From: Bemisia tabaci | Taxonomy: Eukaryota; Arthropoda; Insecta; Hemiptera; Aleyrodidae | DNA length: 64,000 bases | Reading direction: 5' to 3' | Assembly: GCF_918797505.1 (NCBI RefSeq) | Contig: NC_092795.1 | Location: 59,370,916-59,434,915 of the forward strand | Part shown: positions 1 to 12,159 of the stretch, one piece after another | Numbering within the stretch: the first letter of the stretch is position 1 | Layout: each line of letters opens with the position of its first letter | The notes under the pieces: model-generated | Told to the model about the DNA's origin: nothing | Seen by the model: the letters and a program-made list of their open reading frames with translations, nothing else | Database searches by the model: none | Position numbers and translations under genes: made by a program

Positions 1-91
1 AGCAAAAATCCGATTGAATCAAGAGTGTTTTTTCTTGTCAATGTTTTCAAGAGTCTGGACTCGAGATCCAATGTGTTTTTTTTTTCTAGTG
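1..91 (+). mobile_element. Right half of a CACTGG...CCAGTG MITE (family A), cut by window start
   Basis: The sequence matches the right half of the foldback elements at 7631, 28754, 41766 and 48630: CTTGTCAATGTTTTCAAGAG, then GAGATCCAATGTG and a poly-T, ending CTAGTG. The left half lies outside the window. Confidence 0.85.
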
Positions 92-148
92 CACTGATAA
101 AAAACTGCGGCCGGGAAAGCCGCACTTACGGTCTACACCCAGCCAAGG

Positions 149-477
149 AATTTTGTGAGAATAATCTTAATACTCAAGTTAAAATTCACTGACATTCTTA
201 TGACGCAATTTTATTTCATTTTACTGCTCTGACAAAAAAGTTACAGGCTACATATATACGTACCGTCCGCGTTCCGGGCTCAAAGGTCGAAAGTTCCGGG
301 TGTTGCACCCGGAGCAGTCGAAGCTACGGCTCCAGTACCCGAAACTTCGGCCCCTCAGCCCGGAACTGACAGTATGTCTACATAGTTTTTGATCGGTGCA
401 AGAAAATGAAGCAACATTACGCCTCAAGAATGTCGGTGAATTTCAACTTAAGTATTAAGATTATTCTCACAAAATTT
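149..477. mobile_element. Foldback element with ~75-bp arms, holding a second foldback repeat
   Basis: The left arm (149-223) and right arm (401-476) are inverted repeats with few mismatches; each begins with the AATTTTGTGAGAATAATC motif. The interior (about 250-385) is a copy of the CCGTCCGCGTTCCGGGC repeat (family C) also found at 2331 and 31473, itself palindromic. The bases at about 91-137 match the left end of family C, so the outer foldback appears to have inserted into or recombined with an older family C copy. Confidence 0.75.
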
Positions 478-1280
478 CTCGGCTTAATGTTGTGTAGTTT
501 TTTGTTATGAAGAAATAAAACTTGTGAGGAAATCAGGCAACGTTTGATCAATCAGTCTATCGTACTGTAAAGTAATATCAGAAAATGAAAGCAAAAATTT
601 CGAATTTCTGTATTTTTGTTCTGAAGAGCGCTGGGCGTTGAGTTCTCTCGGAGACATTGAATTTTGATTTTTTCATCTTTTTCATATTTTTTTAATTATG
701 AACAGTTTTTACAATTAATTTGATGCCTATTTTGTAATAAACCTAATAGCAAGCATTATTTTCCGTACTCAATCAATTTTGCTCTCTTTTTTTTAAACGG
801 AAGTATACATAAAGCCAATGAACGATACAACGACCTAATAGCACACTTACTATCCATATTATAATCTGTGCCCTTAAACCAGGTTGAAAACTTTTGTTTC
901 AAATTCGAAAAGTCTCATAATTTCGCAAAATCTTCATCTAGATGTTTTAGCGTAGAACTTAGGCACCTGCACCAGGAGATGGCATGTTCGGACAGCTAGT
1001 AGACGGTATACGAATGTTCAGATATCCCTGAACACCGTATCTCTGTTGTATATCTTACATGATATCTTTCTGGCGGAGATTCACCTTGAGGGAATATGCG
1101 AATCGTCTCTGCCCGTGCTCTAAGCCCTCTTTCCTCTGGTCAGCCCACAAGACGGTTGGACTGATATCAAATTTTCCGGGGGCCCTCCTGATAGAGACTC
1201 AAAAGAAGCCCGAGAGGCTCTGCGAGATTCTTTATGAAATGCCAAACGGGGCTCCCAAATTTTGCAGAAAATGGCCTTTT
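478..1280. other. Gene-free AT-rich stretch
   Basis: No recognisable gene, RNA or clear repeat was seen. An open frame at 1059-1442 has no recognisable protein features and runs into the element at 1282. Confidence 0.6.
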
Positions 1281-1281
1281 C

Positions 1282-2152
1282 CGCCGGATTTAGAGGGTGG
1301 CCACATGGCGGCGAATTTAGGGGGCGGCGAATTCTGCAATTTTTTTAAACGTATGTATAAAAAAAATCGGATTCAGAAAAAAAAATTACCAACGAGAAAA
1401 GGCGACAAAATCTCTTTTTCCTGTGAGTATAGTAATTGCTAATTTTGTCGTCTTTCGGTGATACAAGAGACTGCACCTTTAATTAGCCGAGTTAATATAG
1501 AAACGAAACACGCAATTTGGCCTGGAGCGGCGAGGCGCAGAGAGGAATGATGATGAGGACTTGATATGTAAAGGAGAAGCCCTCGGCGCGGCCGCGGTGG
1601 TCGGCATGTAACACATATTAGCGCCTACAAGACTGCATGAATACATCACGCATTGCGTCAAACACAGTGCGTTCAGCGCGAAACGCATAGCGCCTACAAG
1701 ACTGCACGAATACTTCACGCATTGCATCAAACACAGTGCGGTCAGCAGTGGTCGGCGTGAAATGCATAGCGCCCACAAGACTGTAGGAATACTTCACGCA
1801 TTGCGCCAAACACAATGCGGTCAGCGCGGCGCGGCGGTGGAAGTTGAAATTATTAAACCGCATTTATGTTCGTTCTTTCATAATTTTTTCGTTCATTTCT
1901 TGTAATGGAAGGCCTTGTCTACACAGAGATAGGTTAACGGAACTTAACTTTCGCGCTAAGTTCCGTGAAATTTTGCCAGTTGTGTCGATGGAGCTTTCTC
2001 AAAAAATGTATCCAACACGAGTAAACGTGTCTTATGCACCCTTCCCCTCCGGCACGTCCACTTGATGGTTTTTATTGATGTTTCAAAACGAATGAGAAGG
2101 AGGCGGCAAAATACAGGCGGCCCATGGGCGGCAAGTTGGTAAATCCGGCCCG
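1282..2152. mobile_element. Diverged copy of the CAGGGCCGG hAT-like element
   Basis: It is homologous along its length to the complete element at 46803-47564, sharing the GGATTTAG...GGTGGCCACATG start, the GGCGACAAAATCTC segment, the tandem array, and the end with ...TTTATTGATGTTTCAAAACG and ATCCGGCCC. The ends here are eroded (CCGCCGGATT, AATCCGGCCCG) and no clean target-site duplication is seen. It contains no transposase reading frame and is non-autonomous. Confidence 0.75.
1620..1822. repeat. Three tandem copies of a 69-79 bp unit within the hAT-like element
   Basis: Units start at 1621, 1690 and 1769 with GCGCC(T/C)ACAAGACTG, and each contains a CACGCATTGCG(T/C)CAAACACA segment or close variant. 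Two copies of the same unit occur at about 47126-47265. Half of the unit also forms the palindromes at 36847 and 60266. Confidence 0.9.
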
Positions 2153-2330
2153 GGAAAAGGCCCCCTGCGGGACCCTAGCCTCCATGCAAATAATAAAAGC
2201 AAGTTATGAGGTATATTGTCGCTCCGTATCGCCGGATATAAGAAAGTATCTCAATTTCCACGTGAACCCTGTTCTTCGTATTACTATATGCCTCGCGGGG
2301 CTCATTTGGAAATGGGGAGACACGCCCTTA

Positions 2331-2528
2331 CACTGAAATAAAACATCGGACGTGGAAGCCGTACTTACGGGCTATGTAGACATATCGTCCGCGTTCCGGG
2401 CTCAGAGGCCGAAAGTTCCGGGCCTAGCACCCGGAGCAGTCAAGGCTCCGGCTCCAGCACCCGGAACTTTCGGCCTCCGAGCCCGGAACGGACGTATGTC
2501 TACGTCATCCGTAACTATTCTTTCAGTG
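2331..2528. mobile_element. Family C MITE with TA target duplication
   Basis: The ends are CACTGAA...TTTCAGTG flanked by TA on both sides. The interior is a GC-rich palindrome of related CCGGAGC and CCGGAAC strings. Related copies lie at about 250-385 and 31473-31658. The TA duplication and CACTG ends are shared with family A. Confidence 0.85.
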
Positions 2529-2632
2529 TACGTCGGAGGAGCGACGATATTTGCCAAGAAGTAAGACAACGCGGGTGTCGCGGCATTTTCCATCTCTCGA
2601 CAATTGAGCTTCTCAAGCATCTGTCCGCCCGT

Positions 2633-2655
2633 CCGTCGCGTCGCGTCGCGTCTTC
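2633..2655. repeat. Short CGCGT minisatellite
   Basis: There are about four back-to-back copies of a GTCGC/CGCGT pentamer. It is GC-rich against an AT-rich background. Confidence 0.8.
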
Positions 2656-2901
2656 TCGTTCTATGTTGAGCGTTCGAGGGTTCTCTCATACCCCGACTCT
2701 GTTCAGTGAGTAATGTGCATTCAAATACCGCCGCGCCCGCCCCTTCGAGTCCGGCGGTGATCCGAATCAGACGTTTGAAGGCGGCGAGCAGGGCGTCTGT
2801 TCAATCTGAAGTGCCGCTTTCAGCCTTGGGCTCACCCGCTCAGCATCGGGATCAGTTTACTAATCGGAGGTTCTTGACGCGGTGCCTCTTCATCAGCCTC
2901 A

Positions 2902-3066
2902 CAGTGGCGTGGTGTGAACTGCGATGTATCGATTGTTATGCCATTTAAACCTATGGAAAAGGATCGATAAACGGGGTGTTCGCAGCGAACACCTTAATAA
3001 TCGATTCTTTACCATAGGATTAAATGGCATAACAATCGATACACCGCAATTCACGCCACGCCACTG
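2902..3066. mobile_element. hAT-type foldback MITE (family D) with 8-bp target duplication
   Basis: The inverted ends are CAGTGGCGTGG...CCACGCCACTG, flanked by CAGCCTCA and CAGCCTCC (7 of 8 identical). The interior contains TTTAAACCTATGGAAAAGGA, the short hairpin GTGTTCGCAGCGAACACC, and a mirrored second half. Copies also occur at 5939, 18026, 21353, 44941 and, degenerate, 29750. CAGTG ends and 8-bp duplications are features of the hAT superfamily. Confidence 0.92.
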
Positions 3067-3538
3067 CAGCCTCCGATCGTCGTTTCCTCCACGAAAGAGC
3101 GTAACTCTTTCCGGGAATGCTTAATTTCCTCTCGCAAATTGCATTTTTACCATGGGAATTTTGGGCGTTCCGAACTGAAAATTTTGTTCAGTTTTCTTCA
3201 GATCCTGCGCAAAAATTCGAGAAATTTTGGAAATTTTCGTCCGGGGAAAGACATAATGAGGTTCAAATTATTTTCCCCCTCTATATATGTTTAGAACCGC
3301 TATAATCTATATTATAAGCTTATATGTATAAAACCGCTATAATTATGTTCTATATATGTATAGAACCACTGTGTCAGGTACTATTTTGAGTTTATTTCAC
3401 GTCCTCAAATTTTTATTTTAATGAAGAAAAATTTCTCTTGAGTAATACATGAAAAACGTTTCCATTACCTACTTTGAAAGCGTTTTTCCGAATGTCTGAC
3501 GATTGTCCCATCCGTAAGAGGGTGAGGCCATCATTCTC

Positions 3539-3801
3539 ATATCGACGGTGAAACTACCACCAGACCACGCATCTCGGTTTGCGACGTTGTAGACTTCCTG
3601 TCATACTTTATTTTTTAAATGGAATACTACTCATCGTCAATTCTTGAAAATCTCCGTGTTTTTTCTTCTCTACGCGAAGAAAACTCTGTGAAAGTTTCAA
3701 GAAATGATATTGGCATTTTCTCCTTCAAAAAATAAAATGGGAGCGGGGACTCTTAAACACCGCAAACGAGATACGTGGTTTGGTAGTTTCACCGTCGATA
3801 T
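3539..3801. mobile_element. Family B foldback MITE
   Basis: The ends ATATCGACGGTGAAACTACC and the inverse enclose an inverted-repeat body containing GACTTCCTGTCATACTTTAT. A near-identical element of the same length lies at 40228-40487. Confidence 0.88.
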
Positions 3802-4716
3802 TCGCTTTTTTATCACGTTGTCTCGGTGAAGGCAGCAGCGGGACGTCATGAGGACGTCATAATTCGTCAGTTCCCGTGCTGGAATTTTCGTGAACTTGAT
3901 CAGCCCTGGAGCTTGCCCAAAATTTATCGAGTGGATCGCCGCATGGGTGCGGAGTGTCGCAAACCAGTCTAGACCAAGCTCGGCGATAATTCAATTTTCT
4001 TACTTGAGCCCCGAGGATATTTGATCCTGGCTCAGTCAACTGAGGCATGGAGAGAATTATTCCATTCGCCCTGTGTTGTCAGCCTTCGGGCAGGGACAAA
4101 AGAATATGAGGAGCCTCCGCGTGCACGTTAACTTCATCTTCGTTGAAGACGCTGGGATGATACAATGTAATCTTCTGCATCTTCCTCCTCCTTGAGGGTG
4201 CTGAGCCAGGATTTAGAAGTTAAACGTGTGTGCAGCCTTCTTCATTTTTAGACTAAGTTCTCTCGAAAGAAGAAAATTGATTATCACCGAATAATGGCAC
4301 GAACAAAATCGCATTTCATTTTATTAATGCAAATTTAAAATTTAAAAATGTCTAACTGCAAATTATACCCGATAAATTGAAATATCTTCCTACTCTAACA
4401 CTAACTCAACGATTTTCAGAAATTTTTGAAATGATCTCCAAACGTTTCACTTCAGCATAATTATGTGCAAAGCTAAGCTTTGAAAGATACTGATTTTGAC
4501 TGTGATTCGATCGAATTTTAAAATTTCATATAAAAGCAGGAGTCAATTTGTATTGCATTTTTAAGTTTATACATCTATCATTGGCGAGAATGTCCTTTGT
4601 GGCGTACAGATGTATGTTGCCACCAAAATTTTACGAGTTTACCTATAAACATACAAAATATAATGGAAATCCGAGTCTCGACTTTGCCCAAAATGTATTC
4701 ACGGAGTTTCCACGGC
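3802..4716. other. Gene-free stretch
   Basis: No gene, structured RNA or clear repeat was recognised here. Confidence 0.55.
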
Positions 4717-4955
4717 GGCGCACAGTGGATCGAGTCGATCAGAGAGGTCGGACATAAAATTTTTGACTAAAACTGCATATTTTGATGTTTATTTCGTCAC
4801 ATTTTAATTTTAAAGGGTGCCTTCAAGAGAAAATTTTTAGGAGGAAACCAATGAAAACGCTTTTAGAACCTCTAAAATTTGTAAAAACGAAGTTATACGC
4901 GTTTAAAGTTTCCAAATTTCGTCCGACCTCTCCTATTGACTCGATCTATTGTGCG
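4717..4955. mobile_element. Family G foldback MITE
   Basis: The ends GCGCACAGTGGATCGA...TCGATCTATTGTGCG are inverted, with conserved AGAGAGGTCGGACA and TGTCC/GTCCGACC segments inside. Two further copies occur at 12160-12397 and 21008-21238. Confidence 0.85.
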
Positions 4956-5433
4956 ACGCTGCACTGATTACCATTTGACTACGTGTGATTTATCGATCGC
5001 CTTGATCAGTGACGCAGGACATCTGCACTTGACGAGCAATAAATTCAACCTCGGCTCGGACTCTTGTGAGAACTGGCAGCGAGTAAACGCAGCTTAAATC
5101 AGAGATGTCCATTAGAGTACCTATGTAGGGAGGGTACGGACAGGGTCCAAAAGAACAGCCATCCATTTGAAACGAAAAATTTCACTGCCGATCTTCAGAT
5201 TTCAATATCAATCCAAGATGGTGAATGTTTATAAATGAGCGTTCTTCCGCAAGAAATGGGTAAATTTTTGCCGAAACCAAGTCAAATATTTCATTTTTAC
5301 CAAAATTACGGATCGTAACGATTGAAATAATAAATGACTCCGGATGATTTGAATGGAGAGATTGGCTGCCTTTTTGGGCACGAGGAGCTCCATCACCTAA
5401 CCTCAAAAGTACCGACATGTTCGTACTCTCTCT

Positions 5434-5700
5434 ATATCGTCACCTTCCGGACCACGTATCACAAGCGTCATGCGATGTTTCAAAATTTTCGCCGCTATCT
5501 CGTTAATTTTTTAACAGAAAAATTGTCGGTCGAATCTGTTTGAAAATGTCACTGAATATTATCGGCGAGCCAAAGAAAATTCAGTGAAATTTTCGGACAG
5601 CTTCGTTGAACAATTTATTTGTAAAAAAATGAAATGGCGGAGGAAATTTTGAAACGTCGCATGGCGCTTGTGATACTTTGGCCGATGACGATGTTTAGGT
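5434..5700. mobile_element. Foldback element (single copy in window)
   Basis: The left arm around CGTCACCTTCCGGACCACG, GTATCACAAGCGTCATGCG and TTTCAAAATTTTC is mirrored by the right arm AATTTTGAAACGTCGCATGG, CGCTTGTGATAC and GATGACG. The arms are about 60 bp each, with an AT-rich centre. No other copy was seen here. Confidence 0.75.
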
Positions 5701-5938
5701 ACTCTAGTGTGCACAGCCCTTCTCGCACCACAACGCCTCGATTATATCGTGGATTCTTCCCGACATTTCACAACCGGGATGAGAAGATTTTGAAATCGGA
5801 GCGGCAGTTTTCGGGGCAGGAGATTGAAGGCTCTGTCGGAGACCCCGGATTGAGTCCCGTCCCGCGGTAGTGGTGGTGGTAGTGGTGGAGAGGCGCTGTA
5901 AGGCGTCGGGTCGCCCGCGGGGAGGGAAGTGCCCGCGC

Positions 5939-6102
5939 CAGTGGCGTGGCGTGAATTGCGATGTATCGATTGTTATGCCATTTAAACCTATGAAAAAAGA
6001 TCGATTATCAGGGTGTTCGCAGCGAACACCTTAGTAATCGATTCTTTACCATAGTTTTAAATGGCGAGATATCGATAATCGATTATGTACGCCACGCCAC
6101 TG
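5939..6102. mobile_element. Family D hAT-type MITE with perfect 8-bp target duplication
   Basis: The ends are CAGTGGCGTGG...CCACGCCACTG. GCCCGCGC is present immediately on both sides (5931-5938 and 6103-6110). The perfect duplication is direct evidence of transposition and of hAT affiliation. Confidence 0.95.
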
Positions 6103-6401
6103 GCCCGCGCCTTCGGGAGAGGGTGGAGGTGAGCGTAGCTGCGGCTGTGGGAACGTGTGACTGTTTTTGTAATCCACCTGGACTCAGCTCCGGTGTTAGT
6201 CATCCTGTTCCGCGCCCTGCCCCTCCGCACCCCCGCCGCCCAGCGCCACCCGTGCTAAGATGGATGCTTCCACCCTGCTGCCAAACCTGTCACCTCTTAA
6301 CTCCAGGCTCCTAATTTGAGGGCTTGGAAACGCTCGTATTATCAGGATCTTGAAATGAGGTCATGCGGCGTTGAAATAGGTGTTGCGGCGCTCCTTACAC
6401 C

Positions 6402-6592
6402 TCAGGTTGTCTACAAGTCCGGAATTTCCGGAAAGTTCGGAAGTAGCACTGATTTTTAAGGGCGGTCCGGAAGTACTGAAAAAGTGCGGAATTTCTCTGT
6501 TGGAGGAGGTACTGAATTTCTTGAGAATATGCTGGAAAAGTACTGTAAAAGCACTTATTTTTGACCCGCCTATTTTGGTAGACACCCTGGAC
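6402..6592. repeat. Dispersed repeat with GTCCGGAATTTCCGG start
   Basis: It shares CTACAAGTCCGGAATTTCCG, a GGCGGTCCGGAAGTACTG segment and the end AGACACCCTG with a longer copy at 43283-43586. The AGACACCCTG end also occurs in the element at 26564-26932. Confidence 0.8.
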
Positions 6593-6837
6593 TCACCTAC
6601 GCGCACCGCGGTCTAATGAACCACTTTTCACGACTTTTTCAGAGTTTTCCGGGATTTTCAAGAACTTCCTCTCCCGAAAACTTTACCATTGTGATATTGT
6701 TCTCATGTGGACCAAAATTGATGTGTTTCAATGAACATTGCACATGAACCCATCGTTAATCAATACCCAGTCAGATTTTCAAAAACGGTCAAAGTAATTA
6801 GTCCTGCGAGTTTTTACCAGAGTCATATCTAGGACAG

Positions 6838-7094
6838 TGCTGCCTTGCTAAGGAGGAACGCCGTATGAGCCTTCAGACGTTGCCAAGTTTCCTCCGATAA
6901 ATACCGAATTTACTGGGAAAATTGCGAATATTATTTTCCAAAATTTTCAGACAATTTTGCCCGCAATCTAATCTAAATTATCCGAAAATTTCAAGGGAAA
7001 ATATGTATGAACGTCGTCAAAAATTCATGATTTATCAAGGAAAATTTGGCGACTCTCGAATGGCCATACGGCGTTCTTCCTTAGCGCGGTAGCA
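6838..7094. mobile_element. Family E foldback MITE
   Basis: The inverted ends are TGCTGCC..CTAAGGAGGAACGC and ..GCGTTCTTCCTTAG..GGTAGCA. ACGCCGTATGA lies near the left end and CATACGGCGTT near the right. Copies also occur at 12715, 33290 and 47612. Confidence 0.88.
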
Positions 7095-7630
7095 TATCAA
7101 ACTAAACAAATTGACGAAAAGTGACACCAGGAGTATTACCATGCCAAACCTTAACCTTAAGTCGTATGGAATGCGTCGGAGTCACCCACGTCGATTCTCG
7201 TCGGGAATCAATAACTGCTCCAGCAGCACGTAATTAATCAAAGGAGTCATTTACATGTCGCCTCTTCCACGGGATCGCAAAGCGATCAGTCATCGGCACT
7301 GCGTGGCGCCCTTTGGTTTCGCGTTTTCGTGAGATAACTGTGCTCTCCGGAGCCCGCAACGGTGCGGTCATAACGAGCGATTTTTATTCGAGCCGTCGCG
7401 CGTCCGTCGCGTCGCACCCAAGCGTGAAGCGCAGTTCGGGCGAGCGCCCGCTCGCGCTGCTCGGGTCAAAAACGACAACGGGAGAGCTTAATGCCCACAT
7501 GAGTGGCACCTCAAGCATAGCGCCCCAGGAGGCATAGCCGAACCCACTCGGAGCCAATGTTGTCGCTTTAAAAACTGGAGAAAAAAGTGCCCTCGCCATA
7601 TGACCCGTTATCCCTTCAATTTTTAGTCTA

Positions 7631-7859
7631 CACTGGAAAAAAAAACACATTGGATCTAGAGTCCAGACTCTTAAAAACATCGACAAGAAAAAGTACTCTT
7701 GATTCAATCGGGATCTAGCTTAAATCAAGAACCAAGCCTCTTAATTTGAGCGGATTTCCTTTTGATTTAAGCGTAAATCTGATTGAATCAAGAGTATTTT
7801 TTCTTGTCAATGTTTTTAAGAGTCTGGACTCTAGATCCAATGTGTTTTTTGTTCCAGTG
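7631..7859. mobile_element. Family A MITE, complete, TA target duplication
   Basis: The ends CACTGG(A)n and poly(T)CCAGTG are flanked by TA. The arms contain GGATCTAGAGTCCAGACTC and its mirror; the centre holds several copies of TTGATTTAAGC-type strings. Other copies lie at 1, 28754, 41766 and 48630. Confidence 0.93.
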
Positions 7860-8427
7860 TAGTACAGAGATCTTTTAGGAACTTAACTTAATGAACCAGG
7901 TGGTGCTTTTGTGCCAACTTTCAAAGAATTAAAGGCATTTTCTCAAAACCTACAGTCCGTCAAAGTGAGCTTTCCGTGCGATTTTCCTTAGAATCAGTTT
8001 TGGCCCCTAGTCCCCCAGATTTTAGCGTACCCCAAAATCGTTTGACGTGCACAAGGAGACCATAGATATGGTCTTTTCTGCAAATTTTGAATGAAATTGA
8101 ACAAATAGATTCTGAGATATGGCTGTACACAGATTCGGGGGACGCTGGACGGACGGACACAAATTTTTCCAAATATGGTTATTTTGACTCCAGGGACCTT
8201 AAAACGTCTAGAAATGAAAAAATTTCAACTTTTTTTCTTTTTTTTCTTGAAGGATGACAATATTTCCTCTACCCTAGGGGAGCGAGAAAGTAACAACTTG
8301 GTCACTGGTACTGAACTTCGGCTCACATTGAACTCCGAACTTTTTTTGGTTCAAGTAACCTAGTCTTTTGGATTTGAAGCCTAACGTGCGAAACCACGTA
8401 TCTCCACTGCGGCGTTTCAACATCGGA

Positions 8428-8680
8428 GCGCGTTTAACAGAAAGGAACCAAGCCACACCGGTTATTGCCACATTTAACCGGGCAATTTAATTTTTTACGA
8501 AAGAACTTTTGTGCGGATTCCTTTGAAAATTTTAGGGACTTAGCTTCGTACTATAGGAAAAATTCACTGAAATTTGCACGAAAATCTGCACAACCGTTTT
8601 CATATGAAAAATGAAATTGCCGAATAAATTTGGCAGTAGCTGACGTGGTTGGGTTCCTTTATGTTTAACGCGGCCCAATT
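8428..8680. mobile_element. Family H foldback MITE
   Basis: The ends GCGTTTAACAGAAAGGAACC and GGTTCCTTTATGTTTAACGC are inverted. Internal arms contain GTGCGGATTCCTTTGAAAAT and its mirror. Copies occur at 40543 and 50017, with a degenerate one at about 45277. Confidence 0.85.
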
Positions 8681-11600
8681 TCTGCTCTTTTTTTCTTTTT
8701 TTCTTTTTGTTTGGGAGGAGAATCCAGCCCTTTTTATAGCTTGAAATTTATGCAGAATATTCTGCTAATAGAGAAGAAAAATCAAAGACGTTTTCAAAAA
8801 TTGCGTTGACTAGTTTGCCATGGAAATAATAAAGTATGACAGGAAGTCTGCAATGTTAAAACGGATGTGCGTGGTTTTTCACTTTGACCATTGATACAAG
8901 AACCGCAGTTCGACGTCCGTGATTAGAAACTTCGGTTACCTGAATAGAAAAAGTTCAGTTTTCATTATGAACCGAATTTCAGTACTTGCCAATGAATTTG
9001 TTTCCCCTCACAGTGACACCCAATCATACAGCGATGACTGATGATATACATTTTTTACCAATGCAATAGGTTACTAGACAAGGCTTGAAGCAGAAGAAGA
9101 CGTCACATGTTTTATCTTCAAAATCTTACTTTAAAAAAAAAAAAAATCACTCGACGAAAGATTTGAAATCAATTCCTGGACGAGATATTAACAAGTCCTA
9201 GAAACACAGATCAACTGGAAGTTCGATTATACAAATTACGTCATTTGTCTTTTTGCCTTTCGGCCAATGTCAATAGAAAACGCTCATATCTTGTTCAGGA
9301 GTTCCTCAGACTTTCCGTCGTGTGATTCGTTTTCCTTGTGGAATTTTGAAGAAAACACGCGGTGTTGTGCTTTAATACTTTATCTAGAGGCCCATTTTGA
9401 CAAGTTTCATATGTCTGCTATCTGTATTAATATTTGTAGATAAAGGTATCATAAAATGTAGTGCAGTTAACAGTGAACAAAACTGTCATACTGTAAGAGA
9501 TTTATGACAAAACTCCGTGGCTCAATAACTGCAAGGTACCAATCCTGTTTAAAACCTGTAACTTTAAAGTTTAAGAAAATTAGAGACTCGTAATGAAACC
9601 ATAAAACGCCCATTAAATTATCTGCTCAGAAATGTTTCCACCGAAAGAAGCATCCTCATAATCATAGTTTTGCCCGAACGGACCTCATATTCATCGATCC
9701 AACTTCAGTTCTCGGGAAGAAGAGTATAATCATGTGTAAATTATGAGCCAAATAAATGTTGGATGGGGTTTCTTAAAACGATGAAATCTCTATGATGAAC
9801 TCACTGAATGATTTTTATTGCCTTTTCGCTCTGTAGGTGGTTCCGTGGATGAATTAAATTTTTTGAGGAATCATCGACCCTCTATATATTTCACCTATGT
9901 TGATGTGTGTGTCAAGCAGGACTCTGAAGTTGCTTTTTATGCTATCGTAAAATAGATTAGTAGATGACAATATTTCCATCAGTCTGATGCAACACGCAAC
10001 GCAAGATGGCTCCATATTATGTTTCAATGGTCTACCTTTTATTCTTAACTGCAGAAGAGTCTTCTTTCACGGTATTCATAGCTTGAATAGGAATCTCTAC
10101 GTTCCGTTCGAGAGTGCCAGTGATGTACTGAGATATATTTTTATTCTAAAAAGATCGTGTATAAGTTCTCCAGTTCGAAAAAATGAAGGCTCCAATTTTT
10201 CAGATCTTACAAAGAATGTTCCTGCCAGCCTAATCTCTTGCGTCATAATAAAGATTCTTAACTCAATAATCTGGTGCAGTAATATCACTGTGTAAAAAAG
10301 TTCATCCGAAAGGCAGAACAGCTAAAAAAAGCTTTAAAAGCTCTGGTTAATATTTTGTTCATGAGTTGAAAGGAAAAGTTATTGAAATAGCAGGAGCCCG
10401 GCTCTAAGTAACTTCTTGATTCATCCCTTTATTCTGAGCGAAAAAAAGTCCTACAGAAAAAAAATCCGTAATTGTCAGGAAATTTTACCTTTTAATCCAT
10501 AGTTCCTCATGTGACATTTTCCAGCCTGTAGTCGAGGTACGCTCCTGTGAGTGAGGGCATTTTCTCTCGATTTTAGAGCTTCGTTCAGCTCTCTCTCCAT
10601 CCAAAGCTCTCTCTACATCCCAAGCTCTCTCTACATCCCATTTTCAAAGCATTAGAGCCTTTGCAGTTGAGGCCGGTTTCGACCGCAATAATTTTCAAAA
10701 ATAATGGTCGGTCGAGCATGACCGAACGCGGAACGAACCACAGGTGTCTAACAGATTAATTTTAATTTCAACAACCCAATCTCCATTTTAAGCGACTTTT
10801 GAGGTTAGGTCGTGGGAAGCACAACTCGAAACGACCTCAACCATAGATCCTCCCCCTGGCAACGTTGCTCACTAGCCCTATCATCCGATGCCAAATTTAC
10901 GCCAAAATGTCTCCTCTACCCATCGCCTATTCATACTTTATCGTGAGATCTGTCGGCCTCGCGCTATTGTCGGTGAGCATACGTAGCATTTACGGGAGTG
11001 CTCAGTTCGGCGTGACCTTCGCGTCTTCGCCCACGGAGCGACTCCACTCATTTATTACATATCAAACATACTCGCCGGACAATGATAGTCATGCAAGGAA
11101 GTGCGAGTTGAATTGAAGATTCAATCGACAGTCGTGGCGGGATGTGTGCGAAGAACCTGACCCCTCAGCGGTGATTGATTTACGGCCCCAATTTGCAACT
11201 GACACTCCCGGTGAATTTCGCGCGCGGGAAAATGGGACCGGATTTATTTATTTTTTTGGTCGGAAGGCGGGATCCGGTGGGTTGGTAGTTAATTCGCCGG
11301 GCGCGGGAGAAGTCGGAACATGGGAAATTAATTAGCGCGCCCGGCGAAGATCGAAGAAGCGCGGTAACTTTTGCGCTTCGATTTCGCGTTGATGATCGGC
11401 AAAGGAGAGGAAAAGAGCATCGAAATAAAATGACAGTCAGGATGTTTCAATTTTGACGCCACTGCGCGAAATTTCAATTCACGGATATCGATGGTGGAAT
11501 CGGGAAACTTTTCCCGACACTCCTTACCTCTGCGAACATTCTGATTTCCGTTTTTTAAAATGATGATTTTGTATATTTTTTCTCCTCTTCTTTTTCTTTT

Positions 11601-12159
11601 TTTTTGCTTCACAAAATACGCAATAAAAATACATGCAGAAATTAAATTTTTCCTGTTCTTCAAAGAAAAGAAAAAATAAAAATAAATTAAAGTAAAATAT
11701 TAGACATTATCCAAAATTTTCTAGTGTCATCACGATATATTCGGGTCATTTGATCGGGTTTTGGAGAATCGTTTACTCGAAAGAATTTTCGATTTTGACT
11801 TGATCATATACGTGCACCAGGCATGTCAATTTTCATGAAATTCTGAGAAAGTCGATTTTTCAAAGTATAATTTCGAAGGCGTAGAATGGCAATTCGTGAC
11901 AAGGAATTCTCCAATGAAAATTGAGGCTATACTAAGGTACAGTTTTTAGTCGTATAAAAATATAGCATAATTTGCACCAAAACCACTTGTCAAAAGTTCT
12001 CAAATGAGAACACGGTCCTTTATGCACATTTAAACGCGCAAGTAGGTAAATTTTCTAAAACTATAACAGTTCATAACGTAAGGACTTTTTTTTCTCAGTT
12101 TTAAAATGAGGTTTGGTCTTTCCGATTCCGCTGGGAATTGCGGTCAACATTTTGAAACG
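8681..12159. other. Long gene-free stretch
   Basis: The stretch is AT-rich, with no recognised gene. It holds a strip at about 8770-8905 resembling half of a family B element and a short minisatellite at 10587-10640. Open frames at 9987-10295, 10865-11116 and 11328-11663 (minus) show no recognisable domain. Confidence 0.55.
10587..10640. repeat. Minisatellite, ~18-21 bp unit, three copies
   Basis: There are three successive copies of an AGCTCTCTCTACATCCC-like unit, two identical and the first diverged. Confidence 0.85.

Noticed and set aside
1479..1863. Repeated minus-strand open frames with CVKYSCSLVGA-like peptides
   Set aside because: Translation of the tandem DNA repeat inside the hAT-like element, not a repeat protein.
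8386..8905. Possible family B element split by the family H element at 8428
   Set aside because: ACCACGTATCTCC at 8392 and ATAAAGTATGACAGGAAGTC at about 8831 fit family B, but the arms are too eroded to prove one element.
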